From assembly GCA_004293915.1 (NCBI GenBank), contig RDZG01000062.1, positions 1 to 48,425 of the forward strand: DNA of 48,425 nucleotides, in the 5' to 3' direction. Source of the DNA: Bacteroidota bacterium (GTDB taxonomy: Bacteria; Bacteroidota; Bacteroidia; Cytophagales; UBA9547). Shown here piece after piece: positions 16,401 to 23,906 of the stretch (its first letter is position 1; every line of letters begins with the position of its first letter). The position numbers and the translations under genes were made by a program. Under the pieces are notes generated by a model that did no database searches, had not been told where the DNA came from, and worked only from the letters and a program-made list of their open reading frames with translations.

Positions 16401-19268
16401 AATTCTGATTTTACTTGGTCAGATTTGGCTTCCAGTTCTTCTGTAAATTCTTCTCAATTTAATCCAAATATTGGATTAAGTTTTCCAAGTACAAATAAAT
16501 ATGGTGTTTCACAAAATTATGATGGATGCCAAAGTCCTGAATTAGTTGTAACAGTTACCGTTTATAATTTACCACAAGCAACATTTTCAGGAATAAATAC
16601 AACATATTGTGATGGGGTTTTACCTAGCACATTAACTGGGACAAATATAAATGTCTTAGTTTCAAAACAGTTTTCAATTTATGATTTAACAAATTCAATC
16701 AGTAATTCCCCTTATTTAACAACATTTGGTGGGGCATCTTCTCATTTAGCAATATTTGATGTACGAAATCCTGCAACTACAGTAGATAAAAAATATGCTA
16801 TTACATATACTGTATCAGATACCAACAATTGTGTAAATGACTATACAGAGCGTATCAATGTTTTTGCAAAACAAGTTTTTTCGTTTAATGCCTTTGATGA
16901 TAAAAATAATAGCAAAACAATTTATTGTAGTAATGATAACAAAACTCAATTAAGAGGTACTGCTCCGTTTGGTAGTTTTTCATCGTTGCCCTCGAGTGCA
17001 ACTATAGGAAATGAGTTTTTCCCAAATGCAACTGGTGTAATTACAAATAGTTCTATCGTTGATACTGTAAAGGTAATTTATAGTTATGCAGATAATAATA
17101 ATTGTAATGGTTCTACTGAAAAGAAATTTATTGTAAAACCTAGTCCAAATGCTTCTTTCAAAATGTCTTCACATTGTGTTGGTATTTCAAGTTTAACTGG
17201 AGTTAGTACAATTGTTGGGAAAAATAACGATGGGATTAATTATTTCACATGGTTTATAAACAACGATTCTATATCTAATCAAAAAAATATTTCTTACGAA
17301 TTTATTGCTTCTGGACTTTATAATATATCGTATTATGTAGAAAGTGATTTAGGTTGCCATGCAGAATTTAGTGCAGATTCTACCATTGATGCTTATCCAG
17401 TTGTAAATTTCGATTGGAAAAATATTTGTAGTGGTGATATTACACAATTTACAAACAAATCTTTTATTCCTGTTGGCGGTGGTTTGCTCAAAGATGTAAC
17501 TTGGAAATTTGCATCAAATCCTGAACAAACCGTATCTTCATTAACCGTAAATCCGTCTTTTAATTTTGGGCAGACAAATGCATATCCTGTAACACTAAAA
17601 GTTTCTACACAAGAAAATTGTGTAACTTCTCTTACCAGTACTGTGAATATTTTGCCAGTTGCTACGATTTCTGGATTTGATTCTTATACTGAAAATTTTG
17701 AAGCAAATACAGGGAATTGGTTTGCTAATGGACTGAATTCGAGCTGGATTTGGGGTTCTTTAACTGGCACAAACACAGGAGTAAATACAAGTTCATACTG
17801 GGCAACAAATCTTAATAATGGAAATTATAATCAAAACGAACGCTCTTATTTATATGGACCTTGTTTAGATATTAGAGGATTAAATCGACCAATGATTCGT
17901 ATGGATTTGAAATACAAAACAGCAAACGCAAATAACGATGGAATGGTGTTGCAGTTTGCATTAAGTGGCGATACTGTTTGGCAACCCGTTGGAAATCAAG
18001 GAACTGGAATTAATTGGTATAAAAGCAGAAATATTGTAAACAATCCTGGAGAGCAAGTTCAATTTTTGACAAATATTTTAAATAATCCACAAACTGCTCC
18101 TACAACTGGTGCATATTTTAGACAAATGGGCTGGAATGGAAATTCACAAGATTGGATAACGGTAAGAAATACGCTCGATGAAGCCAAAAATCAATCTTTA
18201 GCTCAAAATCAAAAAATAAGATTGCGGTTAGCTTTTGCAACTTCTGGAAATGTAGTTTCTGATGGATTTGCAGTTGATAATGTTGTGGTAAGTTCGAGAT
18301 CTAAAAAAACGTTAATTGAAAATTTTGCAAATATCAATTCTGTAGCTTCCAATACGGCACAATCTCAAACATTAGATAACTTTTTCACTACAAACAAAGA
18401 GGATGTGGTTGGATTAAACTATCATACTGGGTTTCCAACAACCGATGTTTTCAATGCTTTTAATCCATCTGATCCAAGTACAAGAGTATTATATTATGGA
18501 GTAGAAACTATACCAAGAGCGGCTGTAAATGGAGAGTTAGTTTCAGGTAGTTCAACAAATATTGGTTTGAATTTCTTACTTGATCAAACGTTGCTTGACC
18601 CAGCTTTTGAAATAAGAGCTGCATTTAGTAATCAAAATAATTTATTTGCTGTTACCGCTCAATTTGTTGCAAACCCACAATTAGGGATAGCAAACACTAG
18701 TTCAAAAGAATACATTGCTCATGTGGCGGTTGTTGAAAAAACTATTTCTTCTATTCCAAATACTACATTAACAAAATCATATAAAAATGTACTCAAACGC
18801 ATGTTGCCAAACCCTGCTGGTACATCTTTGATTGAGACTTGGAATGCTGGCACTAGCAAAACCATTTATCAATCGTGGGCTTATGCCAATGGTGATTTAT
18901 ACAATAAAGACAGTTTGGCTGCCATTATATTTATTCAAGATAAAGAAACCAAAAAAGTATTACAAGCACAATTGATTGGCTTGGGTGTGCCGCCAACCAC
19001 AATGCCAACTAGTTTTGATGATAAAAATTCAATAGAAAACAAAGGAGTTTTCGAGGTTTACCCAAATCCTTCTGCCACAGTTTTCAATATTATTTATTCT
19101 TTATCAGATGTTAAAAACTGGGAATTATTTGATGTTACTGGTAGAGTTTTGCAATCAGGATTACTTGAAAATGGGTCTAAAACAGAAATTGATGCAGAAA
19201 ATTTAGCCAATGGAATTTACCATCTCAAAATTGGTAATTCGATTAAAAAATTGGTTGTAAATCATTAG
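10434..19268 (+). CDS. Giant T9SS-secreted multidomain surface protein (LamG-like, Ig-like repeats, Omp28-like domain)
   Basis: About 2,944 residues. A signal peptide (MKKILFLLSSIVSFFAVAQ) is followed by a concanavalin/LamG-like domain (about 30-220; FTISFWLETYNG, GGWNHYVISKN, YYLNGSLIGS). At least seven Ig-like repeats follow (about 225-870), each beginning at a cysteine and carrying a Y/I-x-W strand (SYKWLKNG, TYRWRRG, TYQWGMW, YQWYKNS, YQWQYFF). A long stretch of further Ig/PKD-like modules leads to PKD-like units near 2240-2405. Next come a MAM/jelly-roll-like domain (about 2415-2620; YTENFEANTGNWFANG), an Omp28-like domain (about 2624-2858; TLIENFANI, GLNYHTGFP, ETIPRAAVNGE) and a T9SS type A sorting domain (last 75 residues; VYPNPSATVFNI, NGIYHLKIG). 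Probably a surface adhesin or matrix protein. An ATG at 10428 is an equally possible start, two codons earlier. Confidence 0.85.
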   Translation: MKKILFLLSSIVSFFAVAQFPQPVLRMLFDALNGYNNINTTSGVSNGVFSGAGAQISDRCGVSNNSFNFFYAGGGNHVVVTNDPQLDILNQFTISFWLETYNGASRYVVSKPPYYLYAIGTGEIFQSITGIGSTTTGIVTPNGGWNHYVISKNSSNIFSYYLNGSLIGSNFLNTLTSSTNLLINGFSTDGLTSSSLHMNGTMNDFSFFNQYLSANEVLKWYKSSQVNQPLTFSVCPSGTNSILLPLNILFGANYSITGWFKNGTNLGLTTTSISLSSADIGSIISITGLSSCGSFESNSTTVVGGVFPSPTITGISGTSNTRCNNTSTTITCSAVGNSLSYKWLKNGSVIGAATDGGVYKNFNTATLSITGFPTSLVGTAQDFTCSVTGLCDGVLSAIYTISITGVPTFSGLSLGASECVGQPYTLSATGIYANTYRWRRGFSLTDGVSDGGIYTNATTQTLSISALPGNSTSTVLGYTLRAFGTCGTTTSSVISITVNGITSISGPATNTNYCLGNTKTISVTTNAGVGITYQWGMWDNTLSTYTPIFNNTFIAGVGTVNGVNASGLSISGMLSTISDVFIATATGVCGSYQSSVAGFTMSNPITATVPSGVTVCNNSTATFVATITGTPSAMIWLESTNLGASYSPLSGETSSIYSDTKTTGDDNKRYALSLTGFCGSFTTTGTILNVQNNTSITTVVSPLICQGTSGVVTVTAISVNPVYQWYKNSVSITSATDGGIYGTSFTTVGLNIANVPLSLNGANLYATVDGECGGVQISPTVTINVGTTVGISANPPLTFTTCLGLSTFVNALATGTGVNYQWQYFFSSWQNVTNAGGAFAGATSNQLTVSNFPNTLNGVSFRVSVTGTCGIGIASQVSTLQVNFGPNISVFGLKPKYCNYDDPDILEAFTDLSFPLSTVAGLFTAISGGAGLSITGMGFNKAAFRPFVYSNTTPVAIRYTSAPNALGCRNITTLTSTVYSVSGFGLQFVGLGGTFPSSQTSPENLVLTATGGFLGTSSFLGTFPGMNQSGVVGDLFYPNNVNPAPNIGNITKDVYITGQFTESVSGCSAMIVSTVSVFFPQNNYAFIPLITTNGYVDLPNKSSFCSTDYAIRLISFTGFQTPENLFSTRCPRSFALSIAGISNSVIGSSLVFDAITGTNRFDMNNFTFIPGNLSNGNYILNYYFDQTSFLSSCTNPRNSPQIYIQNNQQIEVFAKPSPPNVSSVSVCEDLININQVINVSGLANEYYTTTSTSSIISSLSGLNIVTLQQLGISTASGVGNYLYYVRQYVNGCPSDLSVITVTIRLKPTKPVITTSLPPTGGCINKNVNDNYFTLSASTTGANGYDWDINHNNALRNNNFNFVNSGFYTDYFRTNALEQVITVTAKSILNNCYSDPELKLISLNDLPPIPTVSNFDNGCLDFNNNFYQLPKLKFSVNHNEPVIFESQFQAPNITTLLGFSLTTFDGLSNHAISLNQVVVTTTGQIELLNYFAISSITGCKSIVPIKLAKNIFSTPNQPVSTPIDIYCNSSMYGVVTASGTAINWYGESNATTTGLATGTIFNVSSVMPMNRYLKNIHTDTLFYATQTTNGCESSTTGVRFRMYEPFVSMPISSTPLTVPYINLQFGTQPCEGNAGYAWIYNYSNNANFNHPLAGTKDLIIKDYLYFNKTFSGNNLFENGNNRIAYEIGSYSFGQNPKFDIQEIFKTPSNKICSSVTTLSGWQLVQKPRPTPPVLRDTAYCVPGLVGNILALSTVSGGFNPIFKWNEYNIGSLPKTYNTFSSNDVIPKATVTGSTLTGFHKSVFATSISVLNISATNDIAADTSNYEYYVTQVVDGCESFGSTIQKLKLYYTPDLPITTKKQEFCSGQTILPFGIVITPNTKNTQIDWFSTTSLNSMVATSVTSYLPPLSSTLGWTNTTTSYLDYIGYVTALQYKRNYPKLNFAGCRSSFASDTIRVKANPPTPTSTKLVKYCLQFGGLSNVLTANGIAGINSDFTWSDLASSSSVNSSQFNPNIGLSFPSTNKYGVSQNYDGCQSPELVVTVTVYNLPQATFSGINTTYCDGVLPSTLTGTNINVLVSKQFSIYDLTNSISNSPYLTTFGGASSHLAIFDVRNPATTVDKKYAITYTVSDTNNCVNDYTERINVFAKQVFSFNAFDDKNNSKTIYCSNDNKTQLRGTAPFGSFSSLPSSATIGNEFFPNATGVITNSSIVDTVKVIYSYADNNNCNGSTEKKFIVKPSPNASFKMSSHCVGISSLTGVSTIVGKNNDGINYFTWFINNDSISNQKNISYEFIASGLYNISYYVESDLGCHAEFSADSTIDAYPVVNFDWKNICSGDITQFTNKSFIPVGGGLLKDVTWKFASNPEQTVSSLTVNPSFNFGQTNAYPVTLKVSTQENCVTSLTSTVNILPVATISGFDSYTENFEANTGNWFANGLNSSWIWGSLTGTNTGVNTSSYWATNLNNGNYNQNERSYLYGPCLDIRGLNRPMIRMDLKYKTANANNDGMVLQFALSGDTVWQPVGNQGTGINWYKSRNIVNNPGEQVQFLTNILNNPQTAPTTGAYFRQMGWNGNSQDWITVRNTLDEAKNQSLAQNQKIRLRLAFATSGNVVSDGFAVDNVVVSSRSKKTLIENFANINSVASNTAQSQTLDNFFTTNKEDVVGLNYHTGFPTTDVFNAFNPSDPSTRVLYYGVETIPRAAVNGELVSGSSTNIGLNFLLDQTLLDPAFEIRAAFSNQNNLFAVTAQFVANPQLGIANTSSKEYIAHVAVVEKTISSIPNTTLTKSYKNVLKRMLPNPAGTSLIETWNAGTSKTIYQSWAYANGDLYNKDSLAAIIFIQDKETKKVLQAQLIGLGVPPTTMPTSFDDKNSIENKGVFEVYPNPSATVFNIIYSLSDVKNWELFDVTGRVLQSGLLENGSKTEIDAENLANGIYHLKIGNSIKKLVVNH

Positions 19269-19273
19269 AACCG

Positions 19274-19316
19274 AAAACGTTGTCAATGGTTGAAAATCTT
19301 GACAAACGTTTTTTTA
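19274..19316 (+). terminator. Terminator after the giant surface protein gene
   Basis: AAACGTTGTCAA (19275-19286) pairs with TTGACAAACGTTT (19299-19311) with one bulged A, followed by a T run. Confidence 0.8.
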
Positions 19317-19423
19317 CTTACAAACTTTTACAAATGTTTTTAATGTAAAAAGTTGAATCGAATACCTGTTTTTTTAGTATATTCTTGCTTTAGTAAATCA
19401 AAATAAAATTTAGCAAACATTTT

Positions 19424-19456
19424 TTGATTGCATTTTTACACTTTGTTGTAAATTTG
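19424..19456 (+). promoter_or_regulatory. Promoter of ffh
   Basis: A -33-type TTG at 19424-19426 (in TTTTTGATTG) and an exact -7 box TAAATTTG at 19449-19456 are separated by 22 bases. The box ends 30 bases before the ATG. Confidence 0.65.
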
Positions 19457-19486
19457 CAATCCCAAATATATTATTAAGTAAGAATT

Positions 19487-20818
19487 ATGTTCGAAAGTTT
19501 AAGTGCCAAGCTCGATAATGCCATCAAAACCCTAAAAGGACAAGGCAAAATATCTGACATTAACATTGCTCAAACCGTAAAAGAAATACGAAAAGCATTG
19601 CTTGATGCCGATGTAAATTATAAAGTAGCAAAAGAAATTACGGACAAAATTAAAGACGAAGCAATTGGACAAAAAATCTCAATTTCTGTGTCTCCAGGAC
19701 AGTTATTTACTAAAATTGTTTCTGATGAGCTTACTCGTTTGATGGGTGGCACTAAAGTAGATATTAATTTAAAAACTGATGTTTCGGTAATATTAATGTC
19801 GGGATTGCAGGGTTCTGGTAAAACAACTTTTTCGGGTAAGTTGGCAAAAATGCTCAAAAGTCAAGGCAGACAAGTGCAACTTATCGCTTGTGATATTTAC
19901 AGACCAGCAGCCATTGACCAACTCAAAGTTTTGGGAGAAACTATTGGAGTTGATGTTTATGCCGAACCCGAAAGCAAAAATGCTATTCAAATTGCAAAAA
20001 ATGGAATTGAGTTTGCCAAAAAGAATAATAGAAAAGTAATCATTATCGATACTGCTGGTCGTTTGGCAGTTGATGAAGAAATGATGCAAGAAATAGAAGG
20101 AATTAAAAAAGCTGTTAATCCTTCCGAAATACTTTTTGTGGTTGATGCCATGACTGGGCAAGATGCTGTAAACACAGCTCGTGTTTTTAATGAAAGATTA
20201 AATTTTGATGGAGTAGTTTTAACAAAATTAGATGGCGACACACGTGGTGGAGCTGCTCTTTCTGTAAAACATGAAGTTAATAAACCAATAAAATTCATTG
20301 GTACGAGCGAAAAAATGGATGGAATAGATGTATTTCATCCTGATCGTATGGCTCAACGGATTTTGGGAATGGGTGATGTGATTTCGTTGGTAGAAAAAGC
20401 ACAACAAGTTTTTAACGAAGAAGAAGCCCGTAAAATCAATAAAAAAATCAGTAAAAATCAGTTTGATTTCAATGATTTTTTGAGCCAATTGGAGCAAATC
20501 GACAAAATGGGAAATGTGAAAGACCTAATGGGCATGATTCCAGGAATGAACAAAGCTGCAAAAGATGTAGAAATTGACGAAAATATGTTCAAACCTATGA
20601 AAGCAATGATACAATCGATGACACCAAAAGAAAGAGAAAATCCTGATATTATTACACAATCTCGCAGAATAAGAATTGCTAAAGGAAGCGGAAATTCGAT
20701 TCAAGAAATGAATAAATTCATCAAACAATTTGAAGACATGAGAAAAATGATGAAAATGATGAACAACAAACATGCTATGAAAAATTTGATGGGCAGAATG
20801 GGTATTCCGGGTATGTAA
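19487..20818 (+). CDS. ffh: Signal recognition particle GTPase (SRP54 homologue)
   Basis: A 443-residue protein of normal family length. The N domain (1-90) is helical; the G domain has GLQGSGKTT (106-114), IACDIYRPAAIDQL, DTAGRL and TKLDGDTRGG; the methionine-rich M domain (about 300-443) binds 4.5S RNA and signal sequences (NVKDLMGMIPGMNKA, SRRIRIAKGSGNS, KMMKMMNNKHAMKNLMGRMG). It delivers ribosomes making membrane and exported proteins to FtsY at the inner membrane. It stands alone, with a promoter 30 bases upstream and an AT-only hairpin just after the stop. Confidence 0.98.
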   Translation: MFESLSAKLDNAIKTLKGQGKISDINIAQTVKEIRKALLDADVNYKVAKEITDKIKDEAIGQKISISVSPGQLFTKIVSDELTRLMGGTKVDINLKTDVSVILMSGLQGSGKTTFSGKLAKMLKSQGRQVQLIACDIYRPAAIDQLKVLGETIGVDVYAEPESKNAIQIAKNGIEFAKKNNRKVIIIDTAGRLAVDEEMMQEIEGIKKAVNPSEILFVVDAMTGQDAVNTARVFNERLNFDGVVLTKLDGDTRGGAALSVKHEVNKPIKFIGTSEKMDGIDVFHPDRMAQRILGMGDVISLVEKAQQVFNEEEARKINKKISKNQFDFNDFLSQLEQIDKMGNVKDLMGMIPGMNKAAKDVEIDENMFKPMKAMIQSMTPKERENPDIITQSRRIRIAKGSGNSIQEMNKFIKQFEDMRKMMKMMNNKHAMKNLMGRMGIPGM

Positions 20819-20821
20819 TTA

Positions 20822-20857
20822 TAAAATTGTGTATTTAATTCAATTTTAATTTTTTTA
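20822..20857 (+). terminator. Probable terminator after ffh
   Basis: TAAAATTG (20822-20829) pairs with CAATTTTA (20841-20848) around an 11-base loop and is followed by a T run. The stem is weak and AT-rich. Confidence 0.55.
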
Positions 20858-20871
20858 TTCATTAGGAATTC

Positions 20872-20879
20872 TATTTTTG
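20872..20879 (+). promoter_or_regulatory. -7 box for the HyfB-like gene
   Basis: TATTTTTG matches TAnnTTTG and lies 75 bases before ATG 20955. The TTG inside it (20877) opens the frame but is not the likely start. Confidence 0.5.
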
Positions 20880-20954
20880 TATGCTTTTAAAAAAGTTAAA
20901 TTTCTCGTTTTTGATTTATTTAAATTAAAATCAGAAATTTGTTTTTCATTCAAA

Positions 20955-22925
20955 ATGGATATTTCGTATTTATTTCTTTCATTTTTATTGGTTCCTTTGG
21001 GGCTAATTATTCCAACTAAGTTTAAGTCTTTTTTTAGCTTATTGATAGTTTCGATTGCATCATTTATTTCAATTTCTTTTGCCTTAGATGCTTTTTTTGG
21101 ACATACCACAAAAGGTTTTATTGGTTCTGAAAACGAACCATTTTCCCTATATTTTGTTGTTGATAATTTATCGGCTTTTTTTATTTTTTTGATAAACATT
21201 GTTGTTATGTCGGCTTTGGTATATGGCATTGGTTATATGAAAAAATACACTGAAATAAGTAAAATTAATTTACATTATTTTGCTTTTAATTTCCTACATA
21301 TCAGCATGTTGCTTTTGTGTATTGTCCAAAGTTTTGTGCCTTTTTTGATATTTTGGGAGATTATGGCTGTTAGTTCTTTTCTTCTGGTTTTGTTTGATTC
21401 AAAAAATAAAGAGGTTTTGCGATCGGCAATCAATTTTTTAGTTCAAATGCATGTTTGCATGGCAATACTTTTGGTTGGTATGCTTTGGCTAATGGGTTCG
21501 ACAGGCATAACAACTTTTGAGGCAATGAAAGTTTATTTTTCGACACACAATAATATTTGGATGTTTCTACTTTTTTTTATTGGTTTTGGTATGAAAGCAG
21601 GCTTTGTTCCGCTTCACACTTGGTTGCCCAAAGCCGACCCAGCTGCACCTGATCATGTGGCAGCAGTGATGTCTGGAGCAGCTATAAAATTGGGATTATA
21701 TGGCATTTTGCGGACACTTTCTTTTGTTCAAAACGAAAAATACGAAATAGGTATGTTCTTGATTATCATTAGTTTAATTACAGGACTTTATGGAATTTTT
21801 AATGCCATCATGCAAAAAGACATGAAAAAATCTTTGGCATATAGTAGCATCGAAAATATTGGAATTATTGGGCTTGGGCTTGGAATAGGTTTTTTGGGAA
21901 TTGCAGTAAATAATTTCAGTTTAGGTTTTTTGGGATTGGCTGGAGCTATTTTACATATTCTAAATCATGCATTATTCAAAACTTTATTGTTTTTAGGTAC
22001 TGGCAATATTTTTAACCAAGCTGAAACCACAAATATGGAATTGTTGGGAGGTGTAATAAAAAAATCTCCTATCACAAGCATTACTTTTTTAATTGGTGCA
22101 TTGGCAATTTGTGGTTTACCACCTTTTAATGGATTTATATCCGAATTTTTGATTTATGATGGTATAATTTCTGAGTTTAACAAAGGAAATGTATCTATTG
22201 ATGTATTGTTGCTGGTTTCTTTATTTAGCATTTCACTTATTGGTGGTTTAGCAATTTTTAATTTTACTCGCATATTTGGAATAGTTTATTTGGGAACTGC
22301 TCGTTCGCCAAAAGTGGAAAAAATGCAAGAAGTAGAACCCATAATGTATATCACACAATTTGTTATTATTGCAATTATTCTTACTGTTTCTTTTTTCTCT
22401 AGCTTTTATTTACAGTTTATAAGTCAAATCATTGCATCTTTTATGCCTAATTATCATACCATTCCTTTTGCAGCTTTAGCACCTCAAAATGAGATAGTTG
22501 TGGTTTTAGTTGTGCTTATAAGTATTGTTTTAATTATGTTTTTTGTGCGTAAGTTTGTGGTGCAAGCCAATGGCGAATCGTATGGACCAACTTGGGGCTG
22601 TGGCTATGTTGGCGAAACTAAAAAAATGCAATATACCGCTTCATCTTTTTCTGAAAGTTTTGAAAAACTTGCTTTTTTATCTTTATTCAAAACTACAAAA
22701 TATAAAGAAATAGAAAAAACGGATATCTTTCCTGTTTCAAGAACTTTTGTACAAACGAATGAAGATATTTTAGAAGAAAATATCATAGACCCGCCAATTA
22801 GTTATATACAAAAAAACCTAAAAAACTTTGCAATTTTCAAATCTGGTAACACGCAAACTTATGTTTGGTATGCTTTTTTATTTATTTTGGTTTTATTTAT
22901 AATTACATTTTTTAATATCATATAA
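20955..22925 (+). CDS. Hydrogenase-4 component B-like proton-pumping membrane subunit (HyfB/NuoL family)
   Basis: A 656-residue polytopic protein of the proton_antipo_M family. It has IFWEIMAVSSFLLV (the conserved transmembrane-5 glutamate region), HTWLPKADPAAPDHVAAVMSG (transmembrane-7 lysine region) and MQKDMKKSLAYSSIENIG, and after about 14 membrane segments the HyfB-type tail WGCGYVGETKKMQYTASSF. In formate hydrogenlyase-type and related complexes this subunit couples redox chemistry to proton or sodium translocation. ATG 20955 is chosen because it begins directly at the first membrane helix (MDISYLFLSFLLVPLGL). It is followed after 1 base by the HyfC-like gene. No hydrogenase large or small subunit, HyfE or HyfF is nearby, so the partner complex is unknown. 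Confidence 0.85.
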   Translation: MDISYLFLSFLLVPLGLIIPTKFKSFFSLLIVSIASFISISFALDAFFGHTTKGFIGSENEPFSLYFVVDNLSAFFIFLINIVVMSALVYGIGYMKKYTEISKINLHYFAFNFLHISMLLLCIVQSFVPFLIFWEIMAVSSFLLVLFDSKNKEVLRSAINFLVQMHVCMAILLVGMLWLMGSTGITTFEAMKVYFSTHNNIWMFLLFFIGFGMKAGFVPLHTWLPKADPAAPDHVAAVMSGAAIKLGLYGILRTLSFVQNEKYEIGMFLIIISLITGLYGIFNAIMQKDMKKSLAYSSIENIGIIGLGLGIGFLGIAVNNFSLGFLGLAGAILHILNHALFKTLLFLGTGNIFNQAETTNMELLGGVIKKSPITSITFLIGALAICGLPPFNGFISEFLIYDGIISEFNKGNVSIDVLLLVSLFSISLIGGLAIFNFTRIFGIVYLGTARSPKVEKMQEVEPIMYITQFVIIAIILTVSFFSSFYLQFISQIIASFMPNYHTIPFAALAPQNEIVVVLVVLISIVLIMFFVRKFVVQANGESYGPTWGCGYVGETKKMQYTASSFSESFEKLAFLSLFKTTKYKEIEKTDIFPVSRTFVQTNEDILEENIIDPPISYIQKNLKNFAIFKSGNTQTYVWYAFLFILVLFIITFFNII

Positions 22926-22926
22926 A

Positions 22927-23835
22927 ATGTTTGGAATCGTAATTTTAATCATTTGTAGTTTATTTTTTTTAGGAATTGTAACCCGAACCAAAAGCTTAAT
23001 GCAAGGCAGAAAAGGTCCTAGTGTGATTCAAAACATGAAAGATATTTTTAGATTATTTAATAAAGCCACCATATATAGCACCACAACAAGTTTTATTTTC
23101 AAAATTGCTCCAATAATTTATTTTAGTACAGTTGTAACTGCCTTATTATTAGTACCTTTTTTTAGCCAGAAAGCCATTATTTCTTTCGATGGAGACTTTG
23201 TTTTTTTTGCTTATTTGCTTGCTTTAGGCAAGTTTTTTATGATTTTATCAGCATTAGATACAGGCAGTCCGTTTGAAGGAATGGGTGCAAATCGTGAAGC
23301 ACTTTTTTCGATGTTAGTTGAACCTGCTTTTTTTATTTTGTTGGCTTCGTTTGCGATGTACACAGGCAAAACTTCGTTTTATGAAATCTTTTATGATTTT
23401 ATTGATTTAAAAGATGCTACATCTGTGTTCTTGATTATCATAGCAGCTTATATTTTGATACAAGTTGCGATGATAGAAAATAGTCGTTTGCCAGTTGATG
23501 ACCCAAAAACACATTTGGAACTTACTATGATTCACGAAGTAATGATTTTGGACAATAGTGGTTTTGATTTAGGTTTGATTTTATATACATCTTCGCTAAA
23601 ATTTGTGATGTATGGCATGTTGCTAAGTAATTTATTTATAGATAGTTCCATGCACATTTTTGTGCAGGTAGGGTTGGTTGTTTTAATACAATTTTTATTT
23701 GCAATTTTGGTTGGAATGATAGAAAGTTTTAGAGCCAGAGAGCGAATGAAAAAAAATTCTCACTTTATTTTTACACTCACCGTAATGTCGATGATGGTAT
23801 TTTTTGGTGTTTTATTAATGATGAATAAAATTTAA
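22927..23835 (+). CDS. HyfC/HycD-like membrane anchor subunit (NuoH family)
   Basis: A 302-residue membrane protein with the NuoH/HycD pattern: an N-terminal helix followed by LMQGRKGPSVIQNMKDIFRL (the quinone-cavity rim of the family), DTGSPFEGMGANREALFSML, ENSRLPVDDPKTHLELTMIHEVM, and eight or so hydrophobic helices. In Hyc/Hyf complexes it docks the [NiFe] and Fe-S arm onto the membrane. Start ATG 22927 follows the HyfB-like stop by 1 base, so the two are co-translated. The operon ends here: tonB begins 71 bases later with its own leader, leaving the electron-transfer subunits absent. Confidence 0.85.
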   Translation: MFGIVILIICSLFFLGIVTRTKSLMQGRKGPSVIQNMKDIFRLFNKATIYSTTTSFIFKIAPIIYFSTVVTALLLVPFFSQKAIISFDGDFVFFAYLLALGKFFMILSALDTGSPFEGMGANREALFSMLVEPAFFILLASFAMYTGKTSFYEIFYDFIDLKDATSVFLIIIAAYILIQVAMIENSRLPVDDPKTHLELTMIHEVMILDNSGFDLGLILYTSSLKFVMYGMLLSNLFIDSSMHIFVQVGLVVLIQFLFAILVGMIESFRARERMKKNSHFIFTLTVMSMMVFFGVLLMMNKI

Positions 23836-23877
23836 ATACAAAAAGTTATATCCTTATACAATAATTTACAAAAAGTA

Positions 23878-23906
23878 AAGTTATAGCTATATAAATTCTA
23901 TAACTT
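23878..23906 (+). other. Hairpin directly abutting the tonB start codon
   Basis: AAGTTATAG (23878-23886) and CTATAACTT (23898-23906) form a perfect 9-bp stem with an 11-base loop, and the next base begins the ATG of tonB. It lacks a T run, so it is not a classical terminator. It may affect translation initiation of tonB or slow readthrough from the HyfBC-like pair; either is inference. Confidence 0.4.

Noticed and set aside
10434-19268. Possible tandem DNA repeat or CRISPR-like array in the giant gene
   Set aside because: The repetition is at protein level (diverged Ig-like modules about 90-100 residues long); no regularly spaced identical DNA repeats are visible.
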